This document shows positions 17,129 to 26,715 of a stretch of DNA of 64,000 bases, piece after piece. The DNA lies in assembly GCF_001458595.1 (NCBI RefSeq), contig NZ_LN890328.1, positions 1,270,926-1,334,925 on the forward strand, written 5' to 3'. Below the pieces are notes generated by a model. The model was not told the DNA's origin. It saw nothing but the letters and a program-made list of their open reading frames with translations, and did no database searches. The first letter of the stretch is position 1, and every line of letters starts with the position of its first letter. A program made the translations under genes and the position numbers. The DNA comes from Clostridium neonatale. Lineage in GTDB: Bacteria; Bacillota; Clostridia; Clostridiales; Clostridiaceae.

Positions 17129-18532
17129 CTATTTGCATAAATCTATTATGGCTTGTGTAAATATCTTTCCACTTAACATCAATTCATCAATAACAGCAAA
17201 TTCATCATTTCCATGCATGTTGTTGTCAGTTCCAGGCATTGAGCATCCAAAAGCTACACCATTTTTAAGATGATGTACATAAGTACCTCCACCTATGGCT
17301 AAACATTCACCCTTTTGTCCACTATATTCTTCATAACATTTTAATAATGTACGCACAAAATCAGAATCACAGCTTACGTGATGTGATGGATTTAATTTTT
17401 TATCTTCTAATGTTATGTTTAAATCTTTCATGTTCTTTCTTAATACTTCAGTTAAATTTTCATCAGTTGCACAAATAGGTGCTCTTGAATCAAAAGTTCC
17501 TTTTAAGCTTGTTAAATTATATTCAAAAATAGTAAATGCAATACTTAAACTTCCGCTTAATTCATCACTCATAACAATCCCACAACCTTTCCCAATAAAA
17601 TCATTATGAGGGAATAATTTATTTACGCTACATAGCCTATCAAATCCTTCACTTTTTGCACATGGCATTGAGCATAATAATTCAATTATAGCTGTTATTG
17701 CATTGTGTCCATTTTCAGGTGTTGAAGCATGAGCTCCTTTACCCTTAGCATTAATTGTAATTAAAGAATCATCTTCACTTACAGTAAACTTAACATTTGT
17801 CTTTTCTTCTTCCTTTTTACATAGTTCTTTAACAATCTCTAAATCAAATCCTTCAACTACAGCTGTGGCTTTATCAGGAACAACATTAGCCTTTACTCCT
17901 CCATTAATTGATATAATTCTTGGAAGTGCTTTATCTTCAACATATTCACTTGTAAATTCTGCAGCTAACTGTCCCTTTTCAATATTTATAAGTGGAAATT
18001 CAGCATCTGGTGAAAATGTCATTGGAGCTTCTTTCTCTAATTTATAATAATGCTCGATGTCTGAACTTCCACATTCTTCATCAGTACCTAAAATTAATCT
18101 TACATTTTTACTTAAAGGAATATTTAAATCCTTAACTGCTTTTAATGCATATAAAGCAACTATAGCAGGGCCTTTATCATCTGATGTTCCTCTTCCATAT
18201 ATTTTCCCATCCTTTATTATTGGTTCATAAGGCTTAGTTACAGTCCATTCATCACCTGCTGGGACAACGTCTAAATGAGCTAATATATCAAGACCTTTTT
18301 CATTATCATTAAAATCAACAGTTCCTACGTAATTATCATAATTTTTAGTCTTAAATCCCATACTTTCTGCAAGCTTTAATGCTGCTTCAAGCGCTTTTGC
18401 AGGGCCTTCACCATAAGGCATATTTTCTTTTGCTTCTCCTCTGTCACTCTTTATCCTTACTATATTACATATATCATTAAGTATCTCATCTTTATTATTT
18501 TCAAAATACTCTTCAATTTGTTTCTTATACAT
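17129..18532 (-). CDS. pepV: Dipeptidase PepV (M20 family zinc peptidase)
   Basis: A 467-residue cytoplasmic metallopeptidase of the M20/PepV group, full length. It has the first zinc-ligand segment LAHLDVVPAGDEW, the bridging aspartate in YGRGTSDDKGP, the catalytic glutamate pair in GTDEECGSSD and the last histidine near the C-terminus in PGTDNNMHGNDEFA. It cleaves dipeptides, including carnosine-type and beta-Ala dipeptides, in relatives. The gene is monocistronic with its own terminator. A truncated paralogue of its 3' end sits at 1573-1685. Confidence 0.95.
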   Translation of the reverse strand: MYKKQIEEYFENNKDEILNDICNIVRIKSDRGEAKENMPYGEGPAKALEAALKLAESMGFKTKNYDNYVGTVDFNDNEKGLDILAHLDVVPAGDEWTVTKPYEPIIKDGKIYGRGTSDDKGPAIVALYALKAVKDLNIPLSKNVRLILGTDEECGSSDIEHYYKLEKEAPMTFSPDAEFPLINIEKGQLAAEFTSEYVEDKALPRIISINGGVKANVVPDKATAVVEGFDLEIVKELCKKEEEKTNVKFTVSEDDSLITINAKGKGAHASTPENGHNAITAIIELLCSMPCAKSEGFDRLCSVNKLFPHNDFIGKGCGIVMSDELSGSLSIAFTIFEYNLTSLKGTFDSRAPICATDENLTEVLRKNMKDLNITLEDKKLNPSHHVSCDSDFVRTLLKCYEEYSGQKGECLAIGGGTYVHHLKNGVAFGCSMPGTDNNMHGNDEFAVIDELMLSGKIFTQAIIDLCK

Positions 18533-18674
18533 TTTTATTACCTTCTTCCTTACATTTAATTATTAATATTATGTACATTTATAGTATAACTCAAATTGTT
18601 GTATTTTTAACATTTTTATTGAAATATATATATTCTAAAAAAGTTTGTTCATGAAAATATAGTATCTTCATCTG

Positions 18675-20777
18675 TCACCTTAAATATTTGTCCAGCACAA
18701 TTTTATCCTTGTTTACAACATATGCACTTCCGCCTCTATCTTTTACATCCTCTACCATGCTAACTATTAATATTGGCTTTTGTGCATTTTTGTCTGAGGT
18801 AGATACTGCAAACCATCCAAGCTCTGTACCGTTTTTATCATCTTGTGATGTTTTTATTTCAGCTGTACCAGTCTTACCAAAAAGCGAAATATCATCTCTA
18901 TATGCTCCATATCCAGTTCCATGAGGATCATTTACTACCTTTTTTAAGCCATTCATAACTTCATTTGTAACATCACTTGAAAATGCATTTGGAATCCATA
19001 TATCTGCTTTTGCATCTTGCTTATAAAGCAAATAAGGCTTTATCACATTTCCTTCATTATTAAATGATGTATACAAACTAGCGAGATGTAATGGATTTAT
19101 TAGCATCTGTCCTTGCCCATATCCACTATCTGCCAACTGTATCTCTGTTTCAATTTTATCTGTATTAGAATATTGTGACTTTTCCATAGTAATTTCAAAT
19201 GGTAATTGCTCATTAAAGCCTAACTTATCTAAAGATTTTTTTAAATTTTCTGCACCAATTTTTAATGCTGCCTTAGCAAAATAAATATTATCTGAATAAA
19301 TAAGTGCATTTTCTAAATTTACTGGAGAATATTTATGAAGAGTGGTCACATGATAATCCCCCCATGATTTATCTTTTTGCCAGCTTAACCCTTCATATCC
19401 ATAATCCTCATTAGGATTGATTGCTCCTGTACCTAGGCCAATTTCAGCAATAATTGATTTAAAAGAGGAACCTGGAGCCCATTTTTGCCTGAAACGATTA
19501 TATAGTGGCTTTTTCTCATCTTCATTTAATGCTTTCCACTTCTCTTGTGATATCCCCATAATAAAGTCATTGTTATCATATGCTGGTGTACTAACTAGCG
19601 CTAGCACTTCTCCTGTATATGGATCCATTGCTACTGAAGCACTTTTATCATCTTTAAATTGTTCATATAAGCTAAGTTGAAGAGATGAATCTATTGTAAG
19701 CTTGATATTTTTTCCATCTTCTTTTTCAATACTCGCTAATACTTTCTTTTCATTTCCAAACTCATTTGCAATACTTATTTTGATGCCATCCTGTCCTTTT
19801 AGATCTTTTTCATATAACCCTTCCATGCCACTTTTACCAATTACACTATCTGAAGAATACCCTTCACCTGCATGCTTCTCTAAATCTTCTGCTGTTACAC
19901 TTTGAACATATCCAACAAGATGAGCTGCAGCTTCTTTTAATGGATATTCTCTTCTATCAACATCCGAAATCATTACTCCTGGTATAGAAAGGAGTTTGTC
20001 CTGTATTTCATCTTGTGTTTCTGCATTATTTTCTGCAGTTTTTAAGGTCAATTCACTCTCTTTAGGAATAGTCTTAATAGGAACAAAGGAATCTTCTTTT
20101 ACCCATTTTTCATTTAATTTTTTTTCTATTGTTTCTTTTTCCATCCCTAGTAATTCAGCTATTTTATTAAGTGAGTCACTCTTATCAGTAAGTTTACCAG
20201 GCACGATGCCAACAGATGAAGCAGCTCCTTTTCCAGCAAGCACAGTTCCATTTCTATCCACTACTTCTCCACGCTGTGCTTTTTCCATAGATACTTTAAC
20301 CTTATCGTTTTCTCCTAGGTCAGGAAATATAATATTATCATTCCATATAAGGCCATATCCTTTATCTTGTTTTAAAAACGAAGCTTTATTTTCAAAACTT
20401 ATTTTTCCAGCCACAGTATCAAATGATGTAGAATATTGAACTGTTATTGTGTTATCTTTATTATTAACTGTATCCTTTACATTTACTTTCATATTGTGTG
20501 CTTCTATGCCTTCATAAATTTTAGAATTTCTGGCTATGTAATCTTCTTTGCTAATCTTAGTTGTACTTTCCTTGCTTAACACTCCATACATATCTTCATA
20601 TTTTTTCTGTTCAATATTATTCATATATTGCACTAATAATTCTTCAAGTTTTACATATTTAGGCAATTTGAAAAATATCATAAATGCAAACACTGCTGAT
20701 AAGCCAGCAGCTACTATTCCTAATATTAGCATCAACCGAAACAATGGTTTTCCATCATTTCTTCTACTTCTTCTCAT
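18675..20777 (-). CDS. Class B penicillin-binding protein with MecA_N-type (NTF2-like) domain
   Basis: A 700-residue peptidoglycan transpeptidase. A single membrane anchor (about residues 12-34) is followed by an NTF2-like MecA_N domain (YMNNIEQKKYEDMYGVLSKE), the dimerisation domain with RGEVVDRNGTVLAGKG, and the transpeptidase domain. The three active-site motifs are the serine near residue 437 in GSSFK, SDN near 495 in IYSDNIYF, and KTG near 635 in LFGKTGTAEI. The architecture matches PBP3 of Bacillus subtilis and MecA-like proteins, some of which bind beta-lactams weakly. The gene is monocistronic. Resistance cannot be inferred from this alone. Confidence 0.94.
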   Translation of the reverse strand: MRRSRRNDGKPLFRLMLILGIVAAGLSAVFAFMIFFKLPKYVKLEELLVQYMNNIEQKKYEDMYGVLSKESTTKISKEDYIARNSKIYEGIEAHNMKVNVKDTVNNKDNTITVQYSTSFDTVAGKISFENKASFLKQDKGYGLIWNDNIIFPDLGENDKVKVSMEKAQRGEVVDRNGTVLAGKGAASSVGIVPGKLTDKSDSLNKIAELLGMEKETIEKKLNEKWVKEDSFVPIKTIPKESELTLKTAENNAETQDEIQDKLLSIPGVMISDVDRREYPLKEAAAHLVGYVQSVTAEDLEKHAGEGYSSDSVIGKSGMEGLYEKDLKGQDGIKISIANEFGNEKKVLASIEKEDGKNIKLTIDSSLQLSLYEQFKDDKSASVAMDPYTGEVLALVSTPAYDNNDFIMGISQEKWKALNEDEKKPLYNRFRQKWAPGSSFKSIIAEIGLGTGAINPNEDYGYEGLSWQKDKSWGDYHVTTLHKYSPVNLENALIYSDNIYFAKAALKIGAENLKKSLDKLGFNEQLPFEITMEKSQYSNTDKIETEIQLADSGYGQGQMLINPLHLASLYTSFNNEGNVIKPYLLYKQDAKADIWIPNAFSSDVTNEVMNGLKKVVNDPHGTGYGAYRDDISLFGKTGTAEIKTSQDDKNGTELGWFAVSTSDKNAQKPILIVSMVEDVKDRGGSAYVVNKDKIVLDKYLR

Positions 20778-20815
20778 ACGCTACCTCACTTTCATTTTAG
20801 TTAAATAAAAAAATA

Positions 20816-20844
20816 TCGACATCTTTCGGGAGGTGACTGTCACC
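20816..20844. repeat. REP-like repeat, copy A
   Basis: A 29-base unit, TCGACATCTTTCGGGAGG followed by the near-palindrome GGTGAC-T-GTCACC. Five further copies occur in the window (24362, 41109, 45364, 47346, 49015). This one lies 39 bases upstream of the penicillin-binding protein start. Confidence 0.8.
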
Positions 20845-20904
20845 ATATAACTAATTGAATATTTCTAGAAATCCGTAACCATCAAAGTCACTGAAAAATT
20901 TGAT

Positions 20905-21200
20905 TTTTACTCTAATATCTCTTTAACTTTATCTTCTGAAATTCCACATTGATCTGAAATATTGTTTATATTAATTTTCCTTTGAAATTTTATACTCTAT
21001 GTCTACTTCTGAGCATCTCCCATCTTTAAATTTATTACAAATATGTGAATTTGCATGTTGATATAATTTAAGATTATATCATCTTCTTTTAATGTAATAA
21101 ATACCATTAATCAAAATTAATAAAACATCCTCAAATTCTTCACATATATGCCTTTCATTACAATTTTATTCATTCAATAAAATTTTTCCCAAAAATTCAC
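20905..21200 (-). pseudogene. Decayed gene pieces, including a mazG-like remnant
   Basis: Positions 21118-21195 on the minus strand read GKILLNE-stop-NCNERHICEEFEDVLLI, aligning with EEFLWDEENYNKEHVCEELADVLV of the intact MazG-like proteins at 23266 and 47379. It is a third, dead copy. Left of it, 20905-21065 gives NSHICNKFKDGRCSEVDIEY and then, in another frame, NNISDQCGISEDKVKEILE plus a stop: a frame-shifted fragment of a gene I do not recognise. The rest of 20850-21240 shows nothing else. Confidence 0.6.
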
Positions 21201-21242
21201 CAATGTCTATTTATATTTCTTTACTTAAATTTACATAAATAA

Positions 21243-21270
21243 AAAAAGCCTTAGAAAATTATAAGACTTT
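21243..21270 (-). terminator. Terminator of the chemoreceptor gene
   Basis: On the minus strand, AGTCTTATAATTTTCTAAGG is followed by CTTTTTTT, a stem-loop with T-run about 56 bases beyond the chemoreceptor stop. Very similar stem-loops occur at about 24287-24310 and 47779-47802. Confidence 0.65.
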
Positions 21271-21325
21271 TATCAATTAAATTTGTTGGTATATGAAATT
21301 TATCCCACTTTAAATTATTTCTAAA

Positions 21326-23068
21326 CTAGATTTTCAAATGATTAACTAATTCAATAAGTTCATTTGCTCTTTGCTTAGTTGTATTTATTTCTTCATACAA
21401 TGTTTCTGAATTACTATTAATATGTTCAACATCGCCAACAATATTCATTACATCCTCTGTGGTTGCATTTGCAGCACTTGTAATATCATCTATTGCCTTT
21501 GTCATAACATTAGTTGAATCATAAAGTTTTTGTGTAGATATATTAAATTCTTCAAAGATACTTACCATTTCATTTGATTCTTTAGTATATTGTTGCCCAG
21601 TAGCCAAGAACATTTCATAGTTTTTAACAACTTCAAAGTCTAAAAAGTTTAAAATACGTTCTGAATCTGAAACTAATTTTTCAACTGATTCTAAAGCTAT
21701 GTCTACAACTTCTTGCATCTTGTAAGTTACATTTTTTGATTCTTCAGCCAAATCAGAAACTTCTTTCGCAACAACTGCAAATCCTTTTCCATGCTCACCA
21801 GCTCTAGCTGCTTCAATTGATGCGTTTAATGCAAGTAAGTTAGTTTGGTCACAAATATCTCCAATCATACCTATAGATTTTTTTATATATTCAATATTTT
21901 TAGAATTATTTATTGAATCTTTAAGATTGCTATGCATTTCAGTATAGACCTTGTCCAAATTATCTTTAGATATTATTATTTTATTATTGGCTTCTTCTAT
22001 TCTATTATTGTTTTCCTTACTTGCATTCATACCATTTATTGATCTATCTTTTATCATTCCCATTGTTTCAGTTACAGTACTAGTTGTAGCATTTATCTCT
22101 TCTGTATATGATGTAGTCTCTTCCATGACGCTTAAAACTTCCTGGGAATCATTAGTTATATTGTTTACTTTTTCTTTTAAAATTTCTATACTTTCAAAAC
22201 ATAGTTTAGCTGAGCCATCAATTAACTTACTATCTTCAATAACTCTACTTACTAAATTCCTTACCGAATTTCTCATATTTTCTATTTCTCTTGAAATAAA
22301 ACCTATTTCATCTTCTTGATTTATAATAGATTCATCTACTCTAACACTAAAGTCTCCTTTAGATATAGATAATAAAGTTTTTACAACTTTATTTATTGGT
22401 TCACTTATGTATCTTTTTAAGAATATAAAAATCAAGAATGCTGTTAGTATTGAAAATATCAGAATAATTCCTTCGATTATTAATAATGTATTTTTAATAT
22501 CTTTATATGAATTCTCTGCTGAAATATCACAAGATACTATCCCCAAAACATCACCTGATTTGTCCTTTATTGGAACATTACACGATATAAGCATTCCCCA
22601 TTCCTCATCTTTATATGGCTTTGTAAATGTTTCTATTCCTTTATTAAGAGATTCAAGTGCTTCTTCTGTATCGTAGTAATTTCCTTCAGAATTTACCGTT
22701 TCACCAATCTCATATGGATCACCATCTCCTTTAATACTTAATGTATCCACTCCATAAACTGTCGTTTTTCCATCTTTATCATAGCTTTCAGTATAAAGAT
22801 ATTTAAAATTATTATCTAACTTTATTTCTGTAAAATCTTTTTGAAGTGATTTATAATATGCATCTTCCATATCTTTATTTTCCATAAAGTTTTCAAATTT
22901 ATCTGTATCTATCATATTTACAATTGACCTTAGAGATTTTAATGCTTCTTCCGCTGTCTGATTAATCGTATGATTATATATGTATATCCCCCCAGATATT
23001 GATGTCATAACAATTAATAAAGAAAATACCGTGAAAATTACTATTAATCCTCTTTTTTTAATATTCAT
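21326..23068 (-). CDS. Methyl-accepting chemotaxis protein
   Basis: A 580-residue transmembrane chemoreceptor. There is a first membrane segment at about residues 10-30, an extracellular Cache-like sensing region with [18 protein letters not shown], a second membrane segment at about 197-217, a HAMP domain ([20 protein letters not shown]) and a long cytoplasmic coiled coil. The conserved signalling tip reads [20 protein letters not shown] then [13 protein letters not shown]. It signals to CheA/CheW, which are not encoded here. The ligand is unknown. It is monocistronic with its own terminator. Confidence 0.95.
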   Translation of the reverse strand: MNIKKRGLIVIFTVFSLLIVMTSISGGIYIYNHTINQTAEEALKSLRSIVNMIDTDKFENFMENKDMEDAYYKSLQKDFTEIKLDNNFKYLYTESYDKDGKTTVYGVDTLSIKGDGDPYEIGETVNSEGNYYDTEEALESLNKGIETFTKPYKDEEWGMLISCNVPIKDKSGDVLGIVSCDISAENSYKDIKNTLLIIEGIILIFSILTAFLIFIFLKRYISEPINKVVKTLLSISKGDFSVRVDESIINQEDEIGFISREIENMRNSVRNLVSRVIEDSKLIDGSAKLCFESIEILKEKVNNITNDSQEVLSVMEETTSYTEEINATTSTVTETMGMIKDRSINGMNASKENNNRIEEANNKIIISKDNLDKVYTEMHSNLKDSINNSKNIEYIKKSIGMIGDICDQTNLLALNASIEAARAGEHGKGFAVVAKEVSDLAEESKNVTYKMQEVVDIALESVEKLVSDSERILNFLDFEVVKNYEMFLATGQQYTKESNEMVSIFEEFNISTQKLYDSTNVMTKAIDDITSAANATTEDVMNIVGDVEHINSNSETLYEEINTTKQRANELIELVNHLKI

Positions 23069-23265
23069 TTTTTCAATTTCACTCCAAATCTTAGTAAATT
23101 AAATTTTTATATATAATTATCCAATTTATTATAAGTTAATCTATACTTTATTGTCAATATAAGCTATAATATGAATAAAAATGAATAATTTAATGATTTA
23201 TTTTTTATAATCAAAAAAGAACCTGCTTTTACACAAGTTCCAATTTGAAAAATATTTTATTACTA

Positions 23266-23583
23266 TTATAACTCAGTATATTTTTTGCTATTTCCCTTTG
23301 ACTTCTCAACTGGATATTTCTTTTCATTCTTATCCATTTTGCTATTTATAATTTCATCTATATCAACACCAATACAATCTGCCATATGTACACAATAAAC
23401 TAAAACATCTGCAAGCTCTTCACAAACATGCTCTTTGTTATAATTTTCTTCATCCCATAAAAATTCTTCTAAAAGTTCACCTGCTTCTATTGATATTGCT
23501 TTTGATAAATTAGCTGGTGTATGGAACTGACTCCAGTCTCTGTCATTTCTGAACTTTCTTATTCTTTCTATTGTTTTTTGCAT
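23266..23583 (-). CDS. MazG-like nucleotide pyrophosphohydrolase, copy 1
   Basis: A 105-residue all-alpha NTP pyrophosphohydrolase of the MazG-like/RS21-C6 type, which hydrolyses non-canonical or excess NTPs. It shows the metal-binding EAGELLEEFLWDEEN helix and the second acidic helix EELADVLVYCVHMADCIGVD. It differs from the copy at 47379-47696 by about eight residues, the most similar gene pair in the window. The upstream AT-rich segment, with a TATAAT-like box on the minus strand, is also similar between copies, so the promoter moved with the gene. There is no neighbouring operon partner. Confidence 0.9.
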   Translation of the reverse strand: MQKTIERIRKFRNDRDWSQFHTPANLSKAISIEAGELLEEFLWDEENYNKEHVCEELADVLVYCVHMADCIGVDIDEIINSKMDKNEKKYPVEKSKGNSKKYTEL

Positions 23584-23771
23584 TTTATTAAACCTCTATC
23601 TCTCATGTCTATTTATTTTATTATATCATTTATTGAATTTTATGATTATATAAATATCAGTATTAGTCCTTATAAATTCAAATTAAATATTGAAAAAATA
23701 TTTCATACAACCTAAAAAATGAGATATAGTTGACTTTCTATTGCTTCCATGTTCAAAATCTCCCTTCATAA

Positions 23772-24182
23772 CTAAATCACAATCCCATCACAGTGATCAA
23801 CCTCATGCTGAATAATTTGTGCAATCCAGCCAGAATATTTCTGTCTTTGCTTTTTAAATCCAGCATCCAAAAACTCCACTTCAATATCTTTATATCGCGT
23901 AGTCTTTCTTACTCCTAATAATGAAAGACATCCTTCTTCTGTTTCATATGGTCCGGATTTTTTCACAATCACTGGATTAATCATTGGAATATTAGCAAAT
24001 CCCATGCTTACTACAATTATACGTTTTTTTACGCCAATCATATTAGCAGCCATTCCAACACAACCATCTTCGTTTGCTTTCAGTGTATCCAGTAAATCTT
24101 GAATTACATGCTTGTCTGCTTCCGTTGCCTGTTCAGATTTTTGATTGAGGAAAAACACATCCCTCATTATTGGTCTAATCAT
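23772..24182 (-). CDS. Peptide deformylase-like protein with altered motif I
   Basis: About 136 residues. I start at the ATG at 24180-24182, which has AAAGGA upstream; a TTG at 24191 is in frame as well. Motifs II (EEGCLSLLG) and III (QHEVDH) that bind the metal in peptide deformylase are intact. Motif I, normally GxGxAAxQ, reads CVGMAANM, so the conserved glutamine that supports the oxyanion is replaced by methionine. The chain ends shortly after HEVDHCDGIVI, shorter than the housekeeping enzyme. It could be a specialised or secondary deformylase, as relatives exist in clostridia, and may not be the main Def. Confidence 0.8.
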   Translation of the reverse strand: MIRPIMRDVFFLNQKSEQATEADKHVIQDLLDTLKANEDGCVGMAANMIGVKKRIIVVSMGFANIPMINPVIVKKSGPYETEEGCLSLLGVRKTTRYKDIEVEFLDAGFKKQRQKYSGWIAQIIQHEVDHCDGIVI

Positions 24183-24191
24183 CCACCTCAA

Positions 24192-24516
24192 TTCCTTTCA
24201 TTTAACTTATGTTTCTTTTATTATATCATTTATCTGATATTATCTGATAGAAATTTAACTTTGCATATAATATATATAAAAAGAAGCTTTAGAAATTCTA
24301 AGACTTTTATCACAAAAAATCGCTATATTTACAGATTATAAAAATAACTTTTGTATATTTAACAGCATTTTTCGGGTGGTGACTGTCACCATTTATACTC
24401 TTCCAAGAGATTAACCGTATTATTAACTTCTTGTTATAAAAGCATCGTATGCCTTGATTTTTTTACCAAAATATATTAGAATTTTTACAATATATAAGGG
24501 TAAAGGATGAAATTAA
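24192..24516. promoter_or_regulatory. Intergenic region: promoter, terminator-like stem and REP copy B
   Basis: The minus strand near 24214-24232 carries a TATAAT-like box for the deformylase gene. A terminator-like stem lies at about 24287-24310 (CTTTAGAAATTCTAAG). The REP-like unit copy B is at 24362-24390 (CATTTTTCGGGTGGTGACTG then TCACC). The LacI-type gene starts at 24517 with AAAGGATG upstream. Nothing else is recognised. Confidence 0.6.
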
Positions 24517-25581
24517 ATGCAAAAAAAAGTAACTATGCGCGATATAGCAAAAAAAGCTGGAGTGTCGCCTGCAAGTGTTTCTATGATACTTAATAAAAAA
24601 AGTATTTCTAGATTTTCTGATGATACAATATCTCTGATTTATAAAACTTGTGAAGAATTGGGATATAAAACTAAGCATAAAAATAACAATAATATAGAAA
24701 ACAGCAATCTCATTTACATTATCTGCCCGTCTGTTATCAATCCCTACTTTGCTACAATTATACAAAGTATTGAAAATAATGCATATTATAATGGATATGA
24801 AACTGCTATTTTAACTACATATTGGGATGAAAATCGTGAACATTACATAATTGATAGACTCTCATCAAGTAATGCATGTGGTGTTATATTTTCAATGATA
24901 CCTCAAAATCCTGAACTTGCATTTAAATTAAATGATAAAATACCTGTAATTGCAATTGGAGATCGTAAAAATGAACTTGGTATTGATACTGTAGATATTA
25001 ATAATTTCAATGCTGGAAAGCTTGTTGCAAAGCATTTAATCGAACTTAATCATAAAAATATTGCTTATGTTTCAACTACATTAAATGATCACCACTCTGC
25101 AAGAATCAGACGTTTAAAGGGAATTAAAAAAGAATATGAAGAAAATTGTCCCGAAGGTAATGTACATATTTTTACACGCGATATATCTCCTAAAACAGAA
25201 ATCAAAAGCATAACATTAGAACATGATGTTGGATATGGTCTTACTCTAGAGTGCATTAAAAAGGCTCCAGAAATTACTGCAATTGTAGCAATAAATGATA
25301 TGGTTGCTTATGGTGTTATAGATGCAATTCATTCTTTAGGACTCAAGGTTCCCGAAGATATAAGCGTATGCGGATTTGATAACATATATCCATCTAAACT
25401 TTCGCCTATTGAGCTAACAACTGTTGACCATTCTCTTGAAAAATGTGGTGAAAGCGCATTTAATCTTCTAATAGATAAATTAAAAGCTGAACCTTCAAAA
25501 GCACACTCTTCTGCAATAACACGAGTTGAATATGTAAGCAAACTAGTTGTTAGAAATACTACTAAAAAATCAACTTTTTAA
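24517..25581 (+). CDS. LacI-family transcriptional regulator
   Basis: A 354-residue regulator. The N-terminal helix-turn-helix is MRDIAKKAGVSPASVSMILN with hinge region KKSISRFSDDTISLI. It is followed by a periplasmic-binding-protein-like sensor domain with HLIELNHKNIAYVST, AIVAINDMVAYGVIDAIHSL and DISVCGFDNIYPSKLSPIEL. It lies beside, and convergent with, the Ugp-like glycerophosphodiester import operon that ends near 25878, and is the obvious candidate for its control. A pseudo-palindromic site with a central CG lies near the promoter of that operon (31245-31260). The effector is unknown. Confidence 0.9.
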   Translation: MQKKVTMRDIAKKAGVSPASVSMILNKKSISRFSDDTISLIYKTCEELGYKTKHKNNNNIENSNLIYIICPSVINPYFATIIQSIENNAYYNGYETAILTTYWDENREHYIIDRLSSSNACGVIFSMIPQNPELAFKLNDKIPVIAIGDRKNELGIDTVDINNFNAGKLVAKHLIELNHKNIAYVSTTLNDHHSARIRRLKGIKKEYEENCPEGNVHIFTRDISPKTEIKSITLEHDVGYGLTLECIKKAPEITAIVAINDMVAYGVIDAIHSLGLKVPEDISVCGFDNIYPSKLSPIELTTVDHSLEKCGESAFNLLIDKLKAEPSKAHSSAITRVEYVSKLVVRNTTKKSTF

Positions 25582-25620
25582 CATCATAAATAAATTGCGT
25601 GGAATCAGAGTTTAGTGAAA

Positions 25621-25676
25621 AATAACCGAAATTCAATATATTATAAGCTCGATTTGAGAGCTTTATTTCGGTTATT
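25621..25676. terminator. Terminator of the LacI-type regulator gene
   Basis: A long stem AATAACCGAAAT/ATTTCGGTTATT (25621-25632/25665-25676) has an inner AAGCTC/GAGAGCTT pairing. It lies 40 bases after the regulator stop codon. Confidence 0.75.
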
Positions 25677-25724
25677 TATCATTAAACTTTGTACATCCCT
25701 TATTTATAGTTTTCAGTAAAAACT

Positions 25725-25877
25725 TTATACTTTTATTAGCTTATAAATGTCCTTTACAGAATTGAATATATGAGTAGGTTTATATTTTGAAGCTTTAATT
25801 TCTTCTTTATTGGTTTCTCCAGTGAATACAGCAGCTGTGTCTACTCCACTTTTTAACCCACATAAAATATCTGTAAT
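25725..25877 (-). pseudogene. C-terminal remnant of a HAD-family (NagD-like) phosphatase
   Basis: The minus strand of 25725-25877 reads TDILCGLKSGVDTAAVFTGE, then TNKEEIKASKYKPTHIFNSV, then KDIYKLIKV and a stop. This is the C-terminal end of a HAD phosphatase of the NagD/glycerol-phosphate phosphatase sort (GD..TDI...G..T..V.TG.T). No start or upstream part remains: the fragment abuts the stop codon of the glycerophosphodiesterase. A deletion probably fused the two. Confidence 0.75.
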
Positions 25878-26606
25878 TTATTGATTTATTATTTTTCTTG
25901 CCACATCTGGATAGTTGGTAATTATTGAATCAATCTGATTTTCATATAAAAGTTTCATATCTTTTTCTTCATTAACAGTCCAAACATGCAAAAGCATATT
26001 TTCTTTTTTACATTCTTCTATAAGATTTTCATATTGAAGATTATATCCACAAGGATGCAGTGCAGTAACACCTAATTTTTTAGCATATTCTAAAATACCT
26101 ATCCATCCATCACAATATAATAACCCAGTAGGTACCCTATTATTAAGTTCTTTAATTCTCTTTATTGTATAATGATTGAAAGATGAATATATTATTCTAT
26201 CTTCCATTTCCATTTCTTTTGCGAGTTTTAATACTTTTTCTTCTATTCCTTCATAAAAGATAATTCCAGTTTTAATCTCTACGTTTATAATTAAATTTGT
26301 TGGCTTTAAAAGCTCATATACTTCTTTGAGTGTTGGAATCTTTACCTCTTCATATTTTTCATTACCATAATTAAAATTGAACTTTTTAAGTTCCTCCAAT
26401 GTATAATCTTTTACATACCCCTTACCATTACTTGTTCTATCTATTTTTTCATCATGTATTACGACTAATTCTTTATCTTTTGTAAGCTGTACATCTAATT
26501 CAATACCATCTGCTTTTTCATCTATTGCAAGCTTAAATGCTTCTAAAGTATTTTCTGGTGCATACCCTGAAGCACCTCTATGTGCCCAAATCCTTGTCTT
26601 GTACAT
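25878..26606 (-). CDS. Glycerophosphodiester phosphodiesterase (GDPD family, cytosolic)
   Basis: A 242-residue enzyme with no signal peptide. The catalytic residues sit in WAHRGASGYAPENTLEAF (His and Arg) and ELDVQLTKDKELVVIHDEKI (Glu, Asp and the general-acid His), with VEIKTG further on for the metal. It hydrolyses glycerophosphodiesters such as glycerophosphocholine to sn-glycerol-3-phosphate and an alcohol. It lies 110 bases beyond the last gene of the Ugp-like importer, separated by a terminator. It has its own Shine-Dalgarno AGGAGAT and probably handles the imported substrate. Confidence 0.93.
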   Translation of the reverse strand: MYKTRIWAHRGASGYAPENTLEAFKLAIDEKADGIELDVQLTKDKELVVIHDEKIDRTSNGKGYVKDYTLEELKKFNFNYGNEKYEEVKIPTLKEVYELLKPTNLIINVEIKTGIIFYEGIEEKVLKLAKEMEMEDRIIYSSFNHYTIKRIKELNNRVPTGLLYCDGWIGILEYAKKLGVTALHPCGYNLQYENLIEECKKENMLLHVWTVNEEKDMKLLYENQIDSIITNYPDVARKIINQ

Positions 26607-26637
26607 AATTTATCTCCTTATACATAACTTATAATGT

Positions 26638-26680
26638 AAAAAGAGTATCTAACAATTAATTATTGTGGATACTCTTTTTT
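26638..26680. terminator. Terminator after the Ugp-like binding protein gene
   Basis: The stem AAGAGTATC/GATACTCTT (26641-26649/26668-26676) is flanked by A and T runs, so it can work in both directions. It separates the importer operon from the phosphodiesterase. Confidence 0.8.
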
Positions 26681-26715
26681 AATTTAATGCTTATATAATA
26701 ATTATATTCAGTCCA

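Noticed and set aside
19996..20439. 147-codon plus-strand frame inside the penicillin-binding protein gene
   Set aside because: It is antisense to a gene with all three transpeptidase motifs, with no start signal and low-complexity Ser/Leu content. It is a shadow frame.
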